Positions 26,718 through 34,477 of a stretch of 64,000 nucleotides of DNA are shown piece by piece. Below the pieces are notes generated by a model. It was not told the DNA's origin. It did no database searches and was given only the letters and a program-made list of their open reading frames with translations. Positions within the stretch are counted from its first letter, which is position 1. Every line of letters begins with the position of its first letter. Source of the DNA: Nocardia nova NBRC 15556 (GTDB taxonomy: Bacteria > Actinomycetota > Actinomycetes > Mycobacteriales > Mycobacteriaceae); the NCBI RefSeq assembly GCF_001613005.1, contig NZ_BDBN01000006.1, positions 62,001-126,000 on the forward strand, given 5' to 3'. The translations under genes were made by a program, and so were the position numbers.

Positions 26718-27737
26718 ATGACGACACTGCGAGCAGCCGCGGCGACCCTCCGGAAGGTGCGGCGTCCGGAAGACCTGTTCGGCGTGGCGACAACGGATTC
26801 CACCGCTCGCCGCATCGCGCATCGGACGTATCTGCGGCTGGCCGCCGCGCTGCATCCGGACCGGGTGGCCGCGGCCGACGCCGAGCGGGCCACCGCGGCA
26901 TTCGTCCGCCTCGGCGAGTTGTATCGGAGCTGGCTGGCGGCCGAGCAGACCTTCGAGGTGTGTGGCATGCGGGGGCGGTATCGCCTCGGCGCATTGCACG
27001 CCGCCGGTTCCGTCGCGGACCTGTACCGCACCGACTCGGCGGCCGCCGTGGTGAAGATCGCACGGCGGCAGGCCGCGAATTCGCTGCTGGCGAACGAGCG
27101 AAACGCGCTGACGGATATCGCCGCGCTCACCGGCGAGCACGAATGGCTGACGCCGTACTACCCGCGCCTGATCGACACCGTCGACCACACCGATACCGAA
27201 TCCGGCGAGGCGCGCGCGATCAACGTGCTCGACGCGCTGACCGACGGGTTCGTGACGCTGGCTCGAGTTCGCGCCGCGTATCCGCGCGGACTCGACCCAC
27301 GCGACTACGCCTGGATGCACCGCCGGCTGCTGCGCTGCCTCGCCGGTGCCGCGACCGCGCACTGGGTGCACACCGCGGTATCCGCGGAGAACGTGCTCAT
27401 CCATCCCCGTCTGCACGGGGTGGTGCTGGTCGGCTGGTCGTTCGCGACCCGGCCCGGGCGGGTGCCGACGGCCACGCCGGCCTCGATCGACTATCCGCCC
27501 GAAACGGGCAGCGGGGTCTGCCCCCGCACCGATGTGTATTTGGCCCACCGGCTGCTGCTCACCATGCTCGGCGACCGCGCGCCCGCACCGATGCGCGCCT
27601 TCGCCGAGGGCTGCCTGCAATCCGCGCCCCGGCTGCGGCCCGACGCTCGCACCCTGCTCGACGAATTCGACGACCTGCTCGACCGGCTGTACGGCGCCCG
27701 CCGATTCCGGCCGTTCGAACTACCGAAAGGACAGTGA
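26718..27737 (+). CDS. J-domain-like / degenerate protein kinase fusion
   Basis: A 339-aa protein that I recognise only by parts. Residues about 15-75 resemble a DnaJ J-domain: RTYLRLAAALHPDR has the HPD motif, followed by an amphipathic helix. The remainder resembles a Ser/Thr protein kinase that has lost catalysis. A VVKIAR lysine strand is present, but the catalytic loop HRDxxxxN reads HTAVSAENVLI (Asp lost, Asn kept) and DFG is replaced by GWS. It would act as a scaffold or ligand-sensing pseudokinase, possibly recruiting an Hsp70. It is the first gene of a four-gene operon; the next ATG is 5 bp after its stop. The transcript seems leaderless and operator-controlled (26695-26715). Confidence 0.65.
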   Translation: MTTLRAAAATLRKVRRPEDLFGVATTDSTARRIAHRTYLRLAAALHPDRVAAADAERATAAFVRLGELYRSWLAAEQTFEVCGMRGRYRLGALHAAGSVADLYRTDSAAAVVKIARRQAANSLLANERNALTDIAALTGEHEWLTPYYPRLIDTVDHTDTESGEARAINVLDALTDGFVTLARVRAAYPRGLDPRDYAWMHRRLLRCLAGAATAHWVHTAVSAENVLIHPRLHGVVLVGWSFATRPGRVPTATPASIDYPPETGSGVCPRTDVYLAHRLLLTMLGDRAPAPMRAFAEGCLQSAPRLRPDARTLLDEFDDLLDRLYGARRFRPFELPKGQ

Positions 27738-27742
27738 TCACG

Positions 27743-28723
27743 ATGGGATACGGACAGTGGGACGACAGTGCCTACGACGCCGCGCGCACCTTCCGCGCCG
27801 CCCGCGGACTCGACGACTTCGGCTATACCGCCGACATGCGGGCCAAGCCCTATCCGGAATGGGTCGCGCATCCGCTGCTCGACCCCTTCGGCGTCGGGGT
27901 GCGCGAATCCCGCGATTCCGACGAGCACGGGGCCTCGCTGCCGATCGCGGTGCTGTTCGACGTCACCGGGTCGATGGGGCGGGTCCCGCGCATCATGCAG
28001 GAGAAGCTGGCCACCCTGCACGGGCTGTTGCAGCGCAAGGGATATGCGGAGGATCCGCAGATTCTGTTCGGCGGAATCGGCGATGCGGACTGTGATCGGG
28101 TGCCGCTGCAGATCGGGCAGTTCGAGTCCGACAATCGGATGGACGAACAGCTGCGCCTGATTCTGCTCGAGGGGGGCGGTGGCGGACAGAAATCCGAAAG
28201 TTACGAACTCGCAGCGTATTTCATGGCCCGGCACACGGCGACGGACGCGTGGGACAGGCGCGGACGCAAGGGCTATCTGTTCATCGTGGGTGACGAGCTG
28301 AACAAGTCGCGACTCGCGGCGGCGCATGTACGCCGGGTGATCGGCGACGATGTGCCACAGGACATTTCGGTTCCCTCGATCTACCGCGAGCTGGCCGATC
28401 GGTGGCACGTGTACTACATCCTGCCGAATCAGTCCCATTACTACACCGACCCGGAGATTCTCGAGCACTGGCGGGGAGTGCTCGGAGAGCGGGTGCTGCG
28501 GTTGGACGATCCGGCGGCAGTGTGCGAACTCATCGCGCTGACCATCGGGATCGGCGAGGACCGCGTCGATCTGGGTGCCGGCCTGGCCGATCTGCGGGAC
28601 ATCGGATCCGACGCCGCCGAGGTCGTCGGTAAGGCGCTGGCCCCGATCGGTACTCCCGTCCGCTCCCGCGGTGCGGGCGCACTGCCGGCGGCGACCCCGG
28701 GCGACGACGACGTCCGGTTCTGA
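27743..28723 (+). CDS. von Willebrand factor A (VWA)-domain protein
   Basis: A 326-aa soluble protein. A roughly 65-residue N-terminal stretch precedes a VWA-like Rossmann domain starting IAVLFDVTGSMG, which gives the MIDAS metal site DxTxS (Asp73, Thr75, Ser77). Later acidic loops are IGDADCD and IVGDELNK. A glycine run GGGGGQ precedes a helix KSESYELAAYF. No signal peptide or TM segment is seen, so a cytoplasmic metal-dependent protein-protein interaction module is likely. It is the second gene of the operon, 5 bp after the J-domain/pseudokinase gene. ATG 27743 is preceded by GAAAGGA; GTG 27734 is an alternative. The family appears as an uncharacterised protein in many actinobacteria; function unknown. 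Confidence 0.75.
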   Translation: MGYGQWDDSAYDAARTFRAARGLDDFGYTADMRAKPYPEWVAHPLLDPFGVGVRESRDSDEHGASLPIAVLFDVTGSMGRVPRIMQEKLATLHGLLQRKGYAEDPQILFGGIGDADCDRVPLQIGQFESDNRMDEQLRLILLEGGGGGQKSESYELAAYFMARHTATDAWDRRGRKGYLFIVGDELNKSRLAAAHVRRVIGDDVPQDISVPSIYRELADRWHVYYILPNQSHYYTDPEILEHWRGVLGERVLRLDDPAAVCELIALTIGIGEDRVDLGAGLADLRDIGSDAAEVVGKALAPIGTPVRSRGAGALPAATPGDDDVRF

Positions 28724-28759
28724 TCGCGAGCCCGATCCGACAAGCGAAGGGAACACATC

Positions 28760-30022
28760 ATGTTCGGCGACCGGCATGTAATCGTGGTCGATCTGGGATT
28801 CGGCGACGCCGGGAAGGGCGCCACCGTGGATTGGCTGTGCTCGCCACAGGCCGGCTTGGAGGTGGCGGCCGTCGTGCGCTTCAACGGCGGCGCGCAGGCC
28901 GCGCACACCGTGATCGTCGACGGCCGGCGCCACACCTTCCGGCAGTTCGGATCGGGCACGCTGTCGGGCGTGCCGACGGTGCTGTCGCGGCATGTGCTGG
29001 TGGATCCGATCGCTCTGGCGGCCGAGGCCGAAGCGTTGGCCGCGTTGGGGGTCGCGGATCCGCTGGGATCGATCGTCGTCGACGAGCGTGCACTGCTGAC
29101 CACTCCGATCCACGGAGCCGCCAACCGCTGCCGTGAGGATGCGCGCGGTGCCGCACGGCACGGTTCCTGCGGTATGGGCATCGGGGAGACCGTGCGCTAC
29201 GCACTCGAGCACGATGCGCCTCGGGTCCGGGACTGCCGGAGCCCGGATGTCCTGCGCCGCAAGCTGATCGCGCTGGAGCGGCACTACGCGCCGCTGCTGG
29301 CGCGCGGGCGGCACGGCTGGGAGCCGATCGACGCCCTCGTCGAGGTGTATACGGAATTCGCGCGGACGGTCGCACTGGTGCCGGGCGAGCAGCTCGCGGT
29401 CTTCGCCGCCGCGGGCCGGCTGGTCTTCGAGGGCGCCCAGGGCGTGCTGCTCGACGAATGGCGGGGCCTGCACCCCTACACCACCTGGTCGACGGTGGAG
29501 CCCCGCCATGCCCGCGCCATGCTGGCACGCATCGGCGCACCGGGCACGGTGCTGGGAGTGACACGTGCGTACCAGACTCGCCACGGCGCGGGCCCCTTCC
29601 CGACCGAGGACACGGCATTGGCGGTCCCGGAGCCGCACAATGCCACCGGTCCGTATCAGGGCGTCTTTCGCGTCGGCCATCTGGATCCGGTCCTGCTGCG
29701 CTATGCCGTGGAGGCGTGCGGAGGAGTCGACGCCCTCGCCGTCAACCACCTGGATCTCGTGGCCGGTCGTGACGACTTCCGCGCTGCCGCAGGATATTTC
29801 GCCCCGGACGGATATCGGGACCGGATCGATTGTGGCGCCTGGCGGGATCTGGGTCATCAGCGGTGGCTGACAGGTCTCCTCGCGCAGAGCACCCCGGATC
29901 TCGTTCCGCTGCCGGCGGACGTTCCGGAATTCCTGGAACGCCGGCTCGGCGCGCCGGTGGTGCTGACCGGGCACGGCCCCGATCGCGCCGATCGCGTGGC
30001 CCGGGTCGCGGCTGCGGCATGA
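28760..30022 (+). CDS. Divergent adenylosuccinate synthetase paralogue (PurA-like)
   Basis: A 420-aa homologue of adenylosuccinate synthetase, which joins IMP and aspartate using GTP. Recognisable landmarks are the N-terminal loop GFGDAGKG (canonical WGDEGKGK), the catalytic Asp16 and the catalytic His49 in AAHT (canonical AGHT). Others are FNGG, SCGMGIGETVRY (canonical GKGIGPTYED), FEGAQGVLLDE and VTRAYQTRHGAGPFPTE. The GTP base-recognition motif TKLD has become NHLD. The catalytic pair is therefore kept but substrate-recognition loops differ, which argues for a changed nucleotide substrate. The operon context (pseudokinase, VWA, NrtR-like regulator) is not a purine operon. An AAGGGA Shine-Dalgarno precedes the ATG. 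I expect the housekeeping purA elsewhere in the genome. Confidence 0.8.
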   Translation: MFGDRHVIVVDLGFGDAGKGATVDWLCSPQAGLEVAAVVRFNGGAQAAHTVIVDGRRHTFRQFGSGTLSGVPTVLSRHVLVDPIALAAEAEALAALGVADPLGSIVVDERALLTTPIHGAANRCREDARGAARHGSCGMGIGETVRYALEHDAPRVRDCRSPDVLRRKLIALERHYAPLLARGRHGWEPIDALVEVYTEFARTVALVPGEQLAVFAAAGRLVFEGAQGVLLDEWRGLHPYTTWSTVEPRHARAMLARIGAPGTVLGVTRAYQTRHGAGPFPTEDTALAVPEPHNATGPYQGVFRVGHLDPVLLRYAVEACGGVDALAVNHLDLVAGRDDFRAAAGYFAPDGYRDRIDCGAWRDLGHQRWLTGLLAQSTPDLVPLPADVPEFLERRLGAPVVLTGHGPDRADRVARVAAAA

Positions 30023-30031
30023 TGGTTGGCC

Positions 30032-30679
30032 GTGGAGCAGCAATCCGCCGTATCGCTCGATGTCCTCGCCCTGCGATTCGGCGCCGACGACCCGGCCGTC
30101 ACCTTCGGGGTGGCGCCGAGGCAGTGGGAGCCGTTCGCCGGCGAGCTGGCCCTGCCCGGTGTGCTGCTCGGCCGCGGTGAGCGACTCGTTACGGCGGCCC
30201 GCCGCGCGGTACACAGCAAACTGGGCGTGCCCGAGGATGCGATTCTCGCCGTCGGTCAGCTGGTCACGTTCGACGAACCGCACCGCGATCCGCGCGGGCC
30301 GACGCTCTCGATCGCGATGTGGGCGGTACTCGGGGGCCCCGCAACACCCACCGGTGCTCGATGGGTTTCGTTCGATGCGGTCCCGCCGCTGGCCTTCGAC
30401 CACAACATGATCGTCGAGGTCGCCCGGGAACGGCTCGCCGAGATGCTCTGGAAGGACCTCACTTTCACCCGTCCCCTGATCGGCGAACAGTTCCCGGCCA
30501 CGCGCGCGGTCGCCCTTGCGACGGCGCTGGCCGGCACTCGTCCCGACCCCGGCAACCTCAACCGCACCCTGGCCGCGATCCCCGGTCTCACCCGCACCGG
30601 GGAACGAATGCGAACCAAGGCCACCGGACGGCCCGCGGCCGTCTGGTCCTTCACCGACTCGGCCACCAGCGAGCACTGA
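30032..30679 (+). CDS. NrtR-like regulator: Nudix-type sensor domain plus C-terminal winged helix
   Basis: About 215 aa. Residues 1-130 have a Nudix fold (SLDVLALRFG, then ELALPGV before the box), but the box reads GVLLGRGERLV...AVHSKLGV: the REUxEE glutamates that bind the catalytic metal are missing, so hydrolysis is unlikely. Residues 135-215 match the C-terminal winged helix of NrtR-type repressors: LAFDHNMIVEVARERLAE, the NRTLAA helix (canonical NFRRKL) and GRPAAVWSF (canonical GRPAxLYxF). NrtR proteins sense ADP-ribose and repress NAD-metabolism genes. The start is unclear: GTG 30032 was chosen, TTG 30026 is possible, and both lie 3-9 bp after the purA-like stop. It is the last gene of the operon and the probable binder of the palindrome at 26695-26715. 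Confidence 0.7.
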   Translation: MEQQSAVSLDVLALRFGADDPAVTFGVAPRQWEPFAGELALPGVLLGRGERLVTAARRAVHSKLGVPEDAILAVGQLVTFDEPHRDPRGPTLSIAMWAVLGGPATPTGARWVSFDAVPPLAFDHNMIVEVARERLAEMLWKDLTFTRPLIGEQFPATRAVALATALAGTRPDPGNLNRTLAAIPGLTRTGERMRTKATGRPAAVWSFTDSATSEH

Positions 30680-30777
30680 TCCGACCGAACCCGCCCACCT
30701 CGCGATCGAGACCACGGCGGCCCTGAGGCGAGACTCTGTCACCGCCCGAGCTGCGGCGCGGGCCACCTTCGTCGCGC

Positions 30778-31683
30778 TCATACCGATCCTCCGGCGACGG
30801 ATGCCGCGCGATCGTCGGCCGCCGCTTCGGTTACCGTGGCTGCGATTCGGCGGCAGGCGCAGTCCGCGTGCGGGGTCCAGCGGCGCCGGGCGACGCGCCG
30901 AGTGTGTGGATCGAATTCCAGTGTGGTGTCCAGGGTTCGGGGCGGGTCGTCGGCGGCATCCTCGATGATCGATTCGATCTCGCGCAGCGTCAGGGCGGCG
31001 GTGGCGGCAATGGTCGCGGGGGAGGCGTAGCCGGTCCGGCCGAGCAGTTGCGCCGCCAGATGCGGCCATTCGGCGTCGAATTCGGTGCGGGTCAGGTCGG
31101 CGCAGCGCAGACAGCTGGTACCGCCGGGCAGCACCAGCGGCCCGATCACACCGTGCCCGTCGCGGATGCGAACCTGCAGGTGCGGGATCCGGCGCACCAG
31201 CAGCATGCTGACCAGTTCCGGCACCGGCACCAGCGCATCTGTGAGTATCACCAGATCGGTGGACGGCAGGGAATCCGAAGTACCGCCGCGGTACTCGCTC
31301 GAACGCGTCGGAGTGATGCCCAGTCGCCGAATACCGCCGTGTAGCGAATCCGCCAGGGGCCCGCGGCCGTGTACGTGCACGGTCCGCACGCGAGTGCGGC
31401 GCGCCCGCGGCCACACCAGCAGTCCGGCCGCGTCGATATCGCGTAACAGCTCCAGGGCCACGCCACCGAGACCGAGTTGCCCGGCCTCCCACAGAAGCTG
31501 AGGATGGCTGTGCAGACCGTCGAGCAGCCGGACGAAGGCGACGACCGCATCGGTCTCGACGGCGGGCGGGTGCAGGAGTACCGCGCGTTCGGGATCCCAT
31601 CCCAATTGCACCGCGCCCGAGGGCCGGCGCAGAACCGCCACCCGCGGATGCAACATCGGTCCACGTGCGTGTGACAACGTCAT
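30778..31683 (-). CDS. ThiF/E1-like protein (Rv3196-type)
   Basis: A 301-aa protein of uncertain role. The middle part resembles an E1-like Rossmann domain: VHVHGRGPLADSLHGGI gives a GxGxxA nucleotide loop, and TDLVILTDAL stands where the E1 acidic strand would be. Four cysteines, CLRC at about residue 195 and CAC near residue 283, form the pattern of a structural zinc site seen in ThiF/MoeB/TOMM-cyclodehydratase partner proteins. The catalytic E1 cysteine cannot be assigned. It matches the genomic position of M. tuberculosis Rv3196 (conserved hypothetical). Convergent with the NrtR-like operon across 98 bp. ATG 31683 was chosen; an internal ATG at 31656 has a similar upstream context. Confidence 0.6.
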   Translation of the reverse strand: MTLSHARGPMLHPRVAVLRRPSGAVQLGWDPERAVLLHPPAVETDAVVAFVRLLDGLHSHPQLLWEAGQLGLGGVALELLRDIDAAGLLVWPRARRTRVRTVHVHGRGPLADSLHGGIRRLGITPTRSSEYRGGTSDSLPSTDLVILTDALVPVPELVSMLLVRRIPHLQVRIRDGHGVIGPLVLPGGTSCLRCADLTRTEFDAEWPHLAAQLLGRTGYASPATIAATAALTLREIESIIEDAADDPPRTLDTTLEFDPHTRRVARRRWTPHADCACRRIAATVTEAAADDRAASVAGGSV

Positions 31684-31919
31684 GGGCCTCAGTATTGTCG
31701 CCGGCCCTGCTCGCAGCGGGTGGAAAACCCCTGGTTATCCACAGGTTCGACGTTGTCCACAGGGTGCTTCGACTCGAGTCGCGGCCCCGCTCCGAACGCA
31801 CCGTTTCACAAAACTCGCCGACGACTCGCCGTGAATTTTCCAGACCGGCGCCGAGAGTGCTAACGCCCGGCCACCGGCGGCCGACAATCGGGTCGATTCG
31901 GGTCGGTTAAAGGAGCAAC

Positions 31920-32900
31920 ATGGTCAGCGCATCCCTCGACGTGCCACCGGTGGCATCGCTGCACGGCGAACATCGGTTTCGGAGCCGCGGCGATCGTCCG
32001 ATCGCGGCGGACGCGATTCGCGAGTACGCCCGGGCGATAGGCGCCACCGACCCCATCCACTGCGACCAACGTGCCGCCGCCGCTCGGGGATTCGATGCCC
32101 TGGTGGCCCCGCCGACCTTCGCCACCACGGTATGGATGCGCGCCGAGGAAAGCACGCTCGAGGCACTCGTGCCGGGCTTCCACAACGGGCGCGTCGTGCA
32201 CGCCGACCGCACGCTGGAAATCGTGCGCCCACTGCTGGCCGGCGACCGCATCAGCTGTGAAATCGGATTCGAATCCTTCCGCCACTACCGCGACTACGAC
32301 GTGGTCTCGGTGACCACCCTGCTGCGCGACGACGACGGCCAGGTCGTGACCAGCGGCTCCTCTACGCTGCTGGTGCACACCCAGCCCGGAACCTGTGCGC
32401 GAACGGGGACGTCCGGCCGGCCGCACGATCTCGAACCGGTTTCGGCGCCACGGCGCCTGCGCACGCCGCAGCGCGACCGGATCCAACCGTCGCTGCCGCG
32501 CCCTCTCGTGGATCTCGGCCCGCTGGCGGTGGGCGCGGATCTGCCCGCCGACACCGTCACGGTCGCGGCCGACGATGTGGTGCGGCACGCCGGTGTCGTC
32601 GATCCGCACCGTTGCGGCACCACGGCGGGAACGGTGCCCGGCATGCTGACGTTCGGCCTGGTCGCGGGATATCTCGGTCGCTGGCTCGGCGATCCGACCG
32701 CGCTGACGAAACTGCGGGTGCAGTACGCGCCCAAGATGCACTATCTGCCCGTCGACTCCGATGCTCCGGCGTCGATCCTGTTCGGCGGACAGGTCGGCTG
32801 GCTCAGTTCGCGCCGCCGGATGGTGACCGTCGTGGTCGACGCATTCTCCAAGGGGCGCAAGCTGTTCGGCTACGCGACCGCCGAAGCTCGACTGGGCTGA
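31920..32900 (+). CDS. Fused hot-dog (MaoC/HadAB-like) acyl dehydratase
   Basis: A 326-aa protein with two hot-dog-fold halves. The N-terminal half (about 1-155) resembles the FAS1-type dehydratase N-domain: IREYARAIGATDPIHCD and APPTFATTVW, as in HadA. The C-terminal half (about 200-326) resembles HadB/MaoC, with TAGTVPGMLTFGLVAGYLGRWLGD and LRVQYAPKM. The classical hydratase motif (D-x4-H) is written VVDPHRCG, so catalysis is plausible but not certain. It would dehydrate 3-hydroxyacyl-CoA or -ACP in lipid metabolism. AAAGGAGC lies 5 nt before the ATG, so it should be translated well. It is not part of the neighbouring genes' operons and is convergent with the metalloprotease gene. Confidence 0.75.
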   Translation: MVSASLDVPPVASLHGEHRFRSRGDRPIAADAIREYARAIGATDPIHCDQRAAAARGFDALVAPPTFATTVWMRAEESTLEALVPGFHNGRVVHADRTLEIVRPLLAGDRISCEIGFESFRHYRDYDVVSVTTLLRDDDGQVVTSGSSTLLVHTQPGTCARTGTSGRPHDLEPVSAPRRLRTPQRDRIQPSLPRPLVDLGPLAVGADLPADTVTVAADDVVRHAGVVDPHRCGTTAGTVPGMLTFGLVAGYLGRWLGDPTALTKLRVQYAPKMHYLPVDSDAPASILFGGQVGWLSSRRRMVTVVVDAFSKGRKLFGYATAEARLG

Positions 32901-32933
32901 GGCCGGGCCGACCGGCCTCGGTGACGCCGCCGG

Positions 32934-34427
32934 TCAGCGATCCTCGTTCTCGCCGCGCTCGTCACCGGCGTCCGGCGGATTCGTGCCCGAACCGGAATCG
33001 TCCTGGGCGGCAGTGCCTTCCGGGCTCTTGTCGCCTGCCGCGTTCTCGTTCGGCCGCTCCTGTTGCGCCGCAGCGCCTTCGCGGCGTTCGCGAGCCTCGG
33101 TCTCGGCCAGCTGCGCCAGCGGATCGTCGAAAACATCGGCGCCGCCGCCGATCACACCGTCGATGAAGCCGCTCGGCTTGTCGAGATCCTCGGAGCTGGG
33201 CAGCAGATCCGGATGCGCCCACACCGCGTCGCGCGCCGACATTCCCGCGTCGGTGGTCAGCCGCTGCCACAGCGTGGCCGCCTCCCGCAGCTTGCGCGGA
33301 CGCAACTCCAAGCCGACCAGCGTGGCGAAGGTCTGCTCGGCCGGACCGCCGGTGGCGCGGCGGCGGCGCAGCGTCTCGGCCAGCGCACCCGCACCGGGCA
33401 GCCGGTCGCCGACCGCCTCGGCCACCACGACCTGAACCCAGCCCTCGATCAGTGCCAGCAGCGTTTCCAGCCGCTCCAGCGCGGCCTTCTGCTCCGGGGT
33501 GGTCTGCGGTTCGAAGGTGCCCTGCGACAGCAGTTCCTCGAGTTTCGACGGATCGGTCAGCGACATCGGATCGATGTTCTGCGCGGCCTCCTCGATCGCG
33601 GAGAAGTCCATGCGGATGCCCCGCGCGTAATCCTCGACCGCGCCCAGCACCTGCTGCCGCAGCCACGGCACATGGGCGAACAGCCGCTGGTGAGCGGCCT
33701 CGCGGGCGGCCAGATAGACCAGGATCTCGCTTTCGGGACGTTCCAGGCCCTTGCTGAATTCGCTGATCGCGCTGGGCAACAGCGCCGCGGTTCCGGCCGG
33801 ACCCAGCGGCAGCCCGATATCGGTGGAGGTCAGCACCTCCTGGGCGAGCTGTCCCAGCGCCTGCCCCAGCTGCGAGCCGAAGGCCAGACCACCCATCTGC
33901 CCGAGCATGCCGAGCATCGGCCCGGCGAACTGCTTGGCCTCCTCCGGCAGTGTCGAACTCCACATACCCGAGACCTGCTCGGCGACCGGATCGCACAGCC
34001 GCTTCCAGGTCGGCAGTGTCTGCTCGATCCAATCGTTGGGCGACCACGCGACCGTCCTGGTGGCCCCGGCGGGCAGGGTGGTCGCCGCGTCCAACCACAG
34101 TTCGGCCAGATGCGCGGCATCGCTGACGGCGCGCTGCGCACCGTCGGTGATCGGCGCGACCGTCGATCCGAGTTGCTGGCGAGCCAGCCGCTTGGCGACG
34201 TCGTAGTTGACCGGACTCGCCTGGCCGCCCGGCTGGCTCATGGTGGAGAACATCTGCCCGAGCGAGGTCAGCATCTGCCCGAAGGCCGCGGGATCGAATC
34301 CGGCCGCGCCCGAAGACCCCATGCCGAAGGCGAAGGGGTTGTTCGCTCCGGAACCGGCCTGATCGTCACGCTTGTCGCGGTCGGGATCGTCGTCGCGGTT
34401 CGAGAATCCGAAGGGCACGTCGCTCAT
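32934..34427 (-). CDS. DUF2342 zinc-dependent metalloprotease family protein (Rv3195-type)
   Basis: A 497-aa protein of the actinobacterial DUF2342 family, annotated as putative zinc-dependent metalloproteases. The motif LAAREAAHQRLFAH lies near residue 245 and provides the E-x-x-H core of a gluzincin-like site, followed by a long helical region. The N-terminus is a Gly/Ala/Asp-rich disordered segment (about 1-70). The C-terminus, from about residue 450, is a Glu/Pro/Ser-rich tail (NENAAGDKSPEGTAAQDDSG). There is no signal peptide, so it is cytoplasmic. It matches the position of M. tuberculosis Rv3195. It is divergent from the PDZ-Lon protease gene across 50 bp. Confidence 0.85.
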   Translation of the reverse strand: MSDVPFGFSNRDDDPDRDKRDDQAGSGANNPFAFGMGSSGAAGFDPAAFGQMLTSLGQMFSTMSQPGGQASPVNYDVAKRLARQQLGSTVAPITDGAQRAVSDAAHLAELWLDAATTLPAGATRTVAWSPNDWIEQTLPTWKRLCDPVAEQVSGMWSSTLPEEAKQFAGPMLGMLGQMGGLAFGSQLGQALGQLAQEVLTSTDIGLPLGPAGTAALLPSAISEFSKGLERPESEILVYLAAREAAHQRLFAHVPWLRQQVLGAVEDYARGIRMDFSAIEEAAQNIDPMSLTDPSKLEELLSQGTFEPQTTPEQKAALERLETLLALIEGWVQVVVAEAVGDRLPGAGALAETLRRRRATGGPAEQTFATLVGLELRPRKLREAATLWQRLTTDAGMSARDAVWAHPDLLPSSEDLDKPSGFIDGVIGGGADVFDDPLAQLAETEARERREGAAAQQERPNENAAGDKSPEGTAAQDDSGSGTNPPDAGDERGENEDR

Positions 34428-34477
34428 GCCCCCAAGGCTACGCGGATGGTGATCGTGGAGCCGCTACTGTGGGCCGG

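Noticed and set aside
27491..31801. Very long open frame on the minus strand (over 1400 codons) across the cassette
   Set aside because: It is antisense to four genes with clear domains; composition is Arg/Gly/Gln-rich without motifs, a usual artefact of high-GC DNA.
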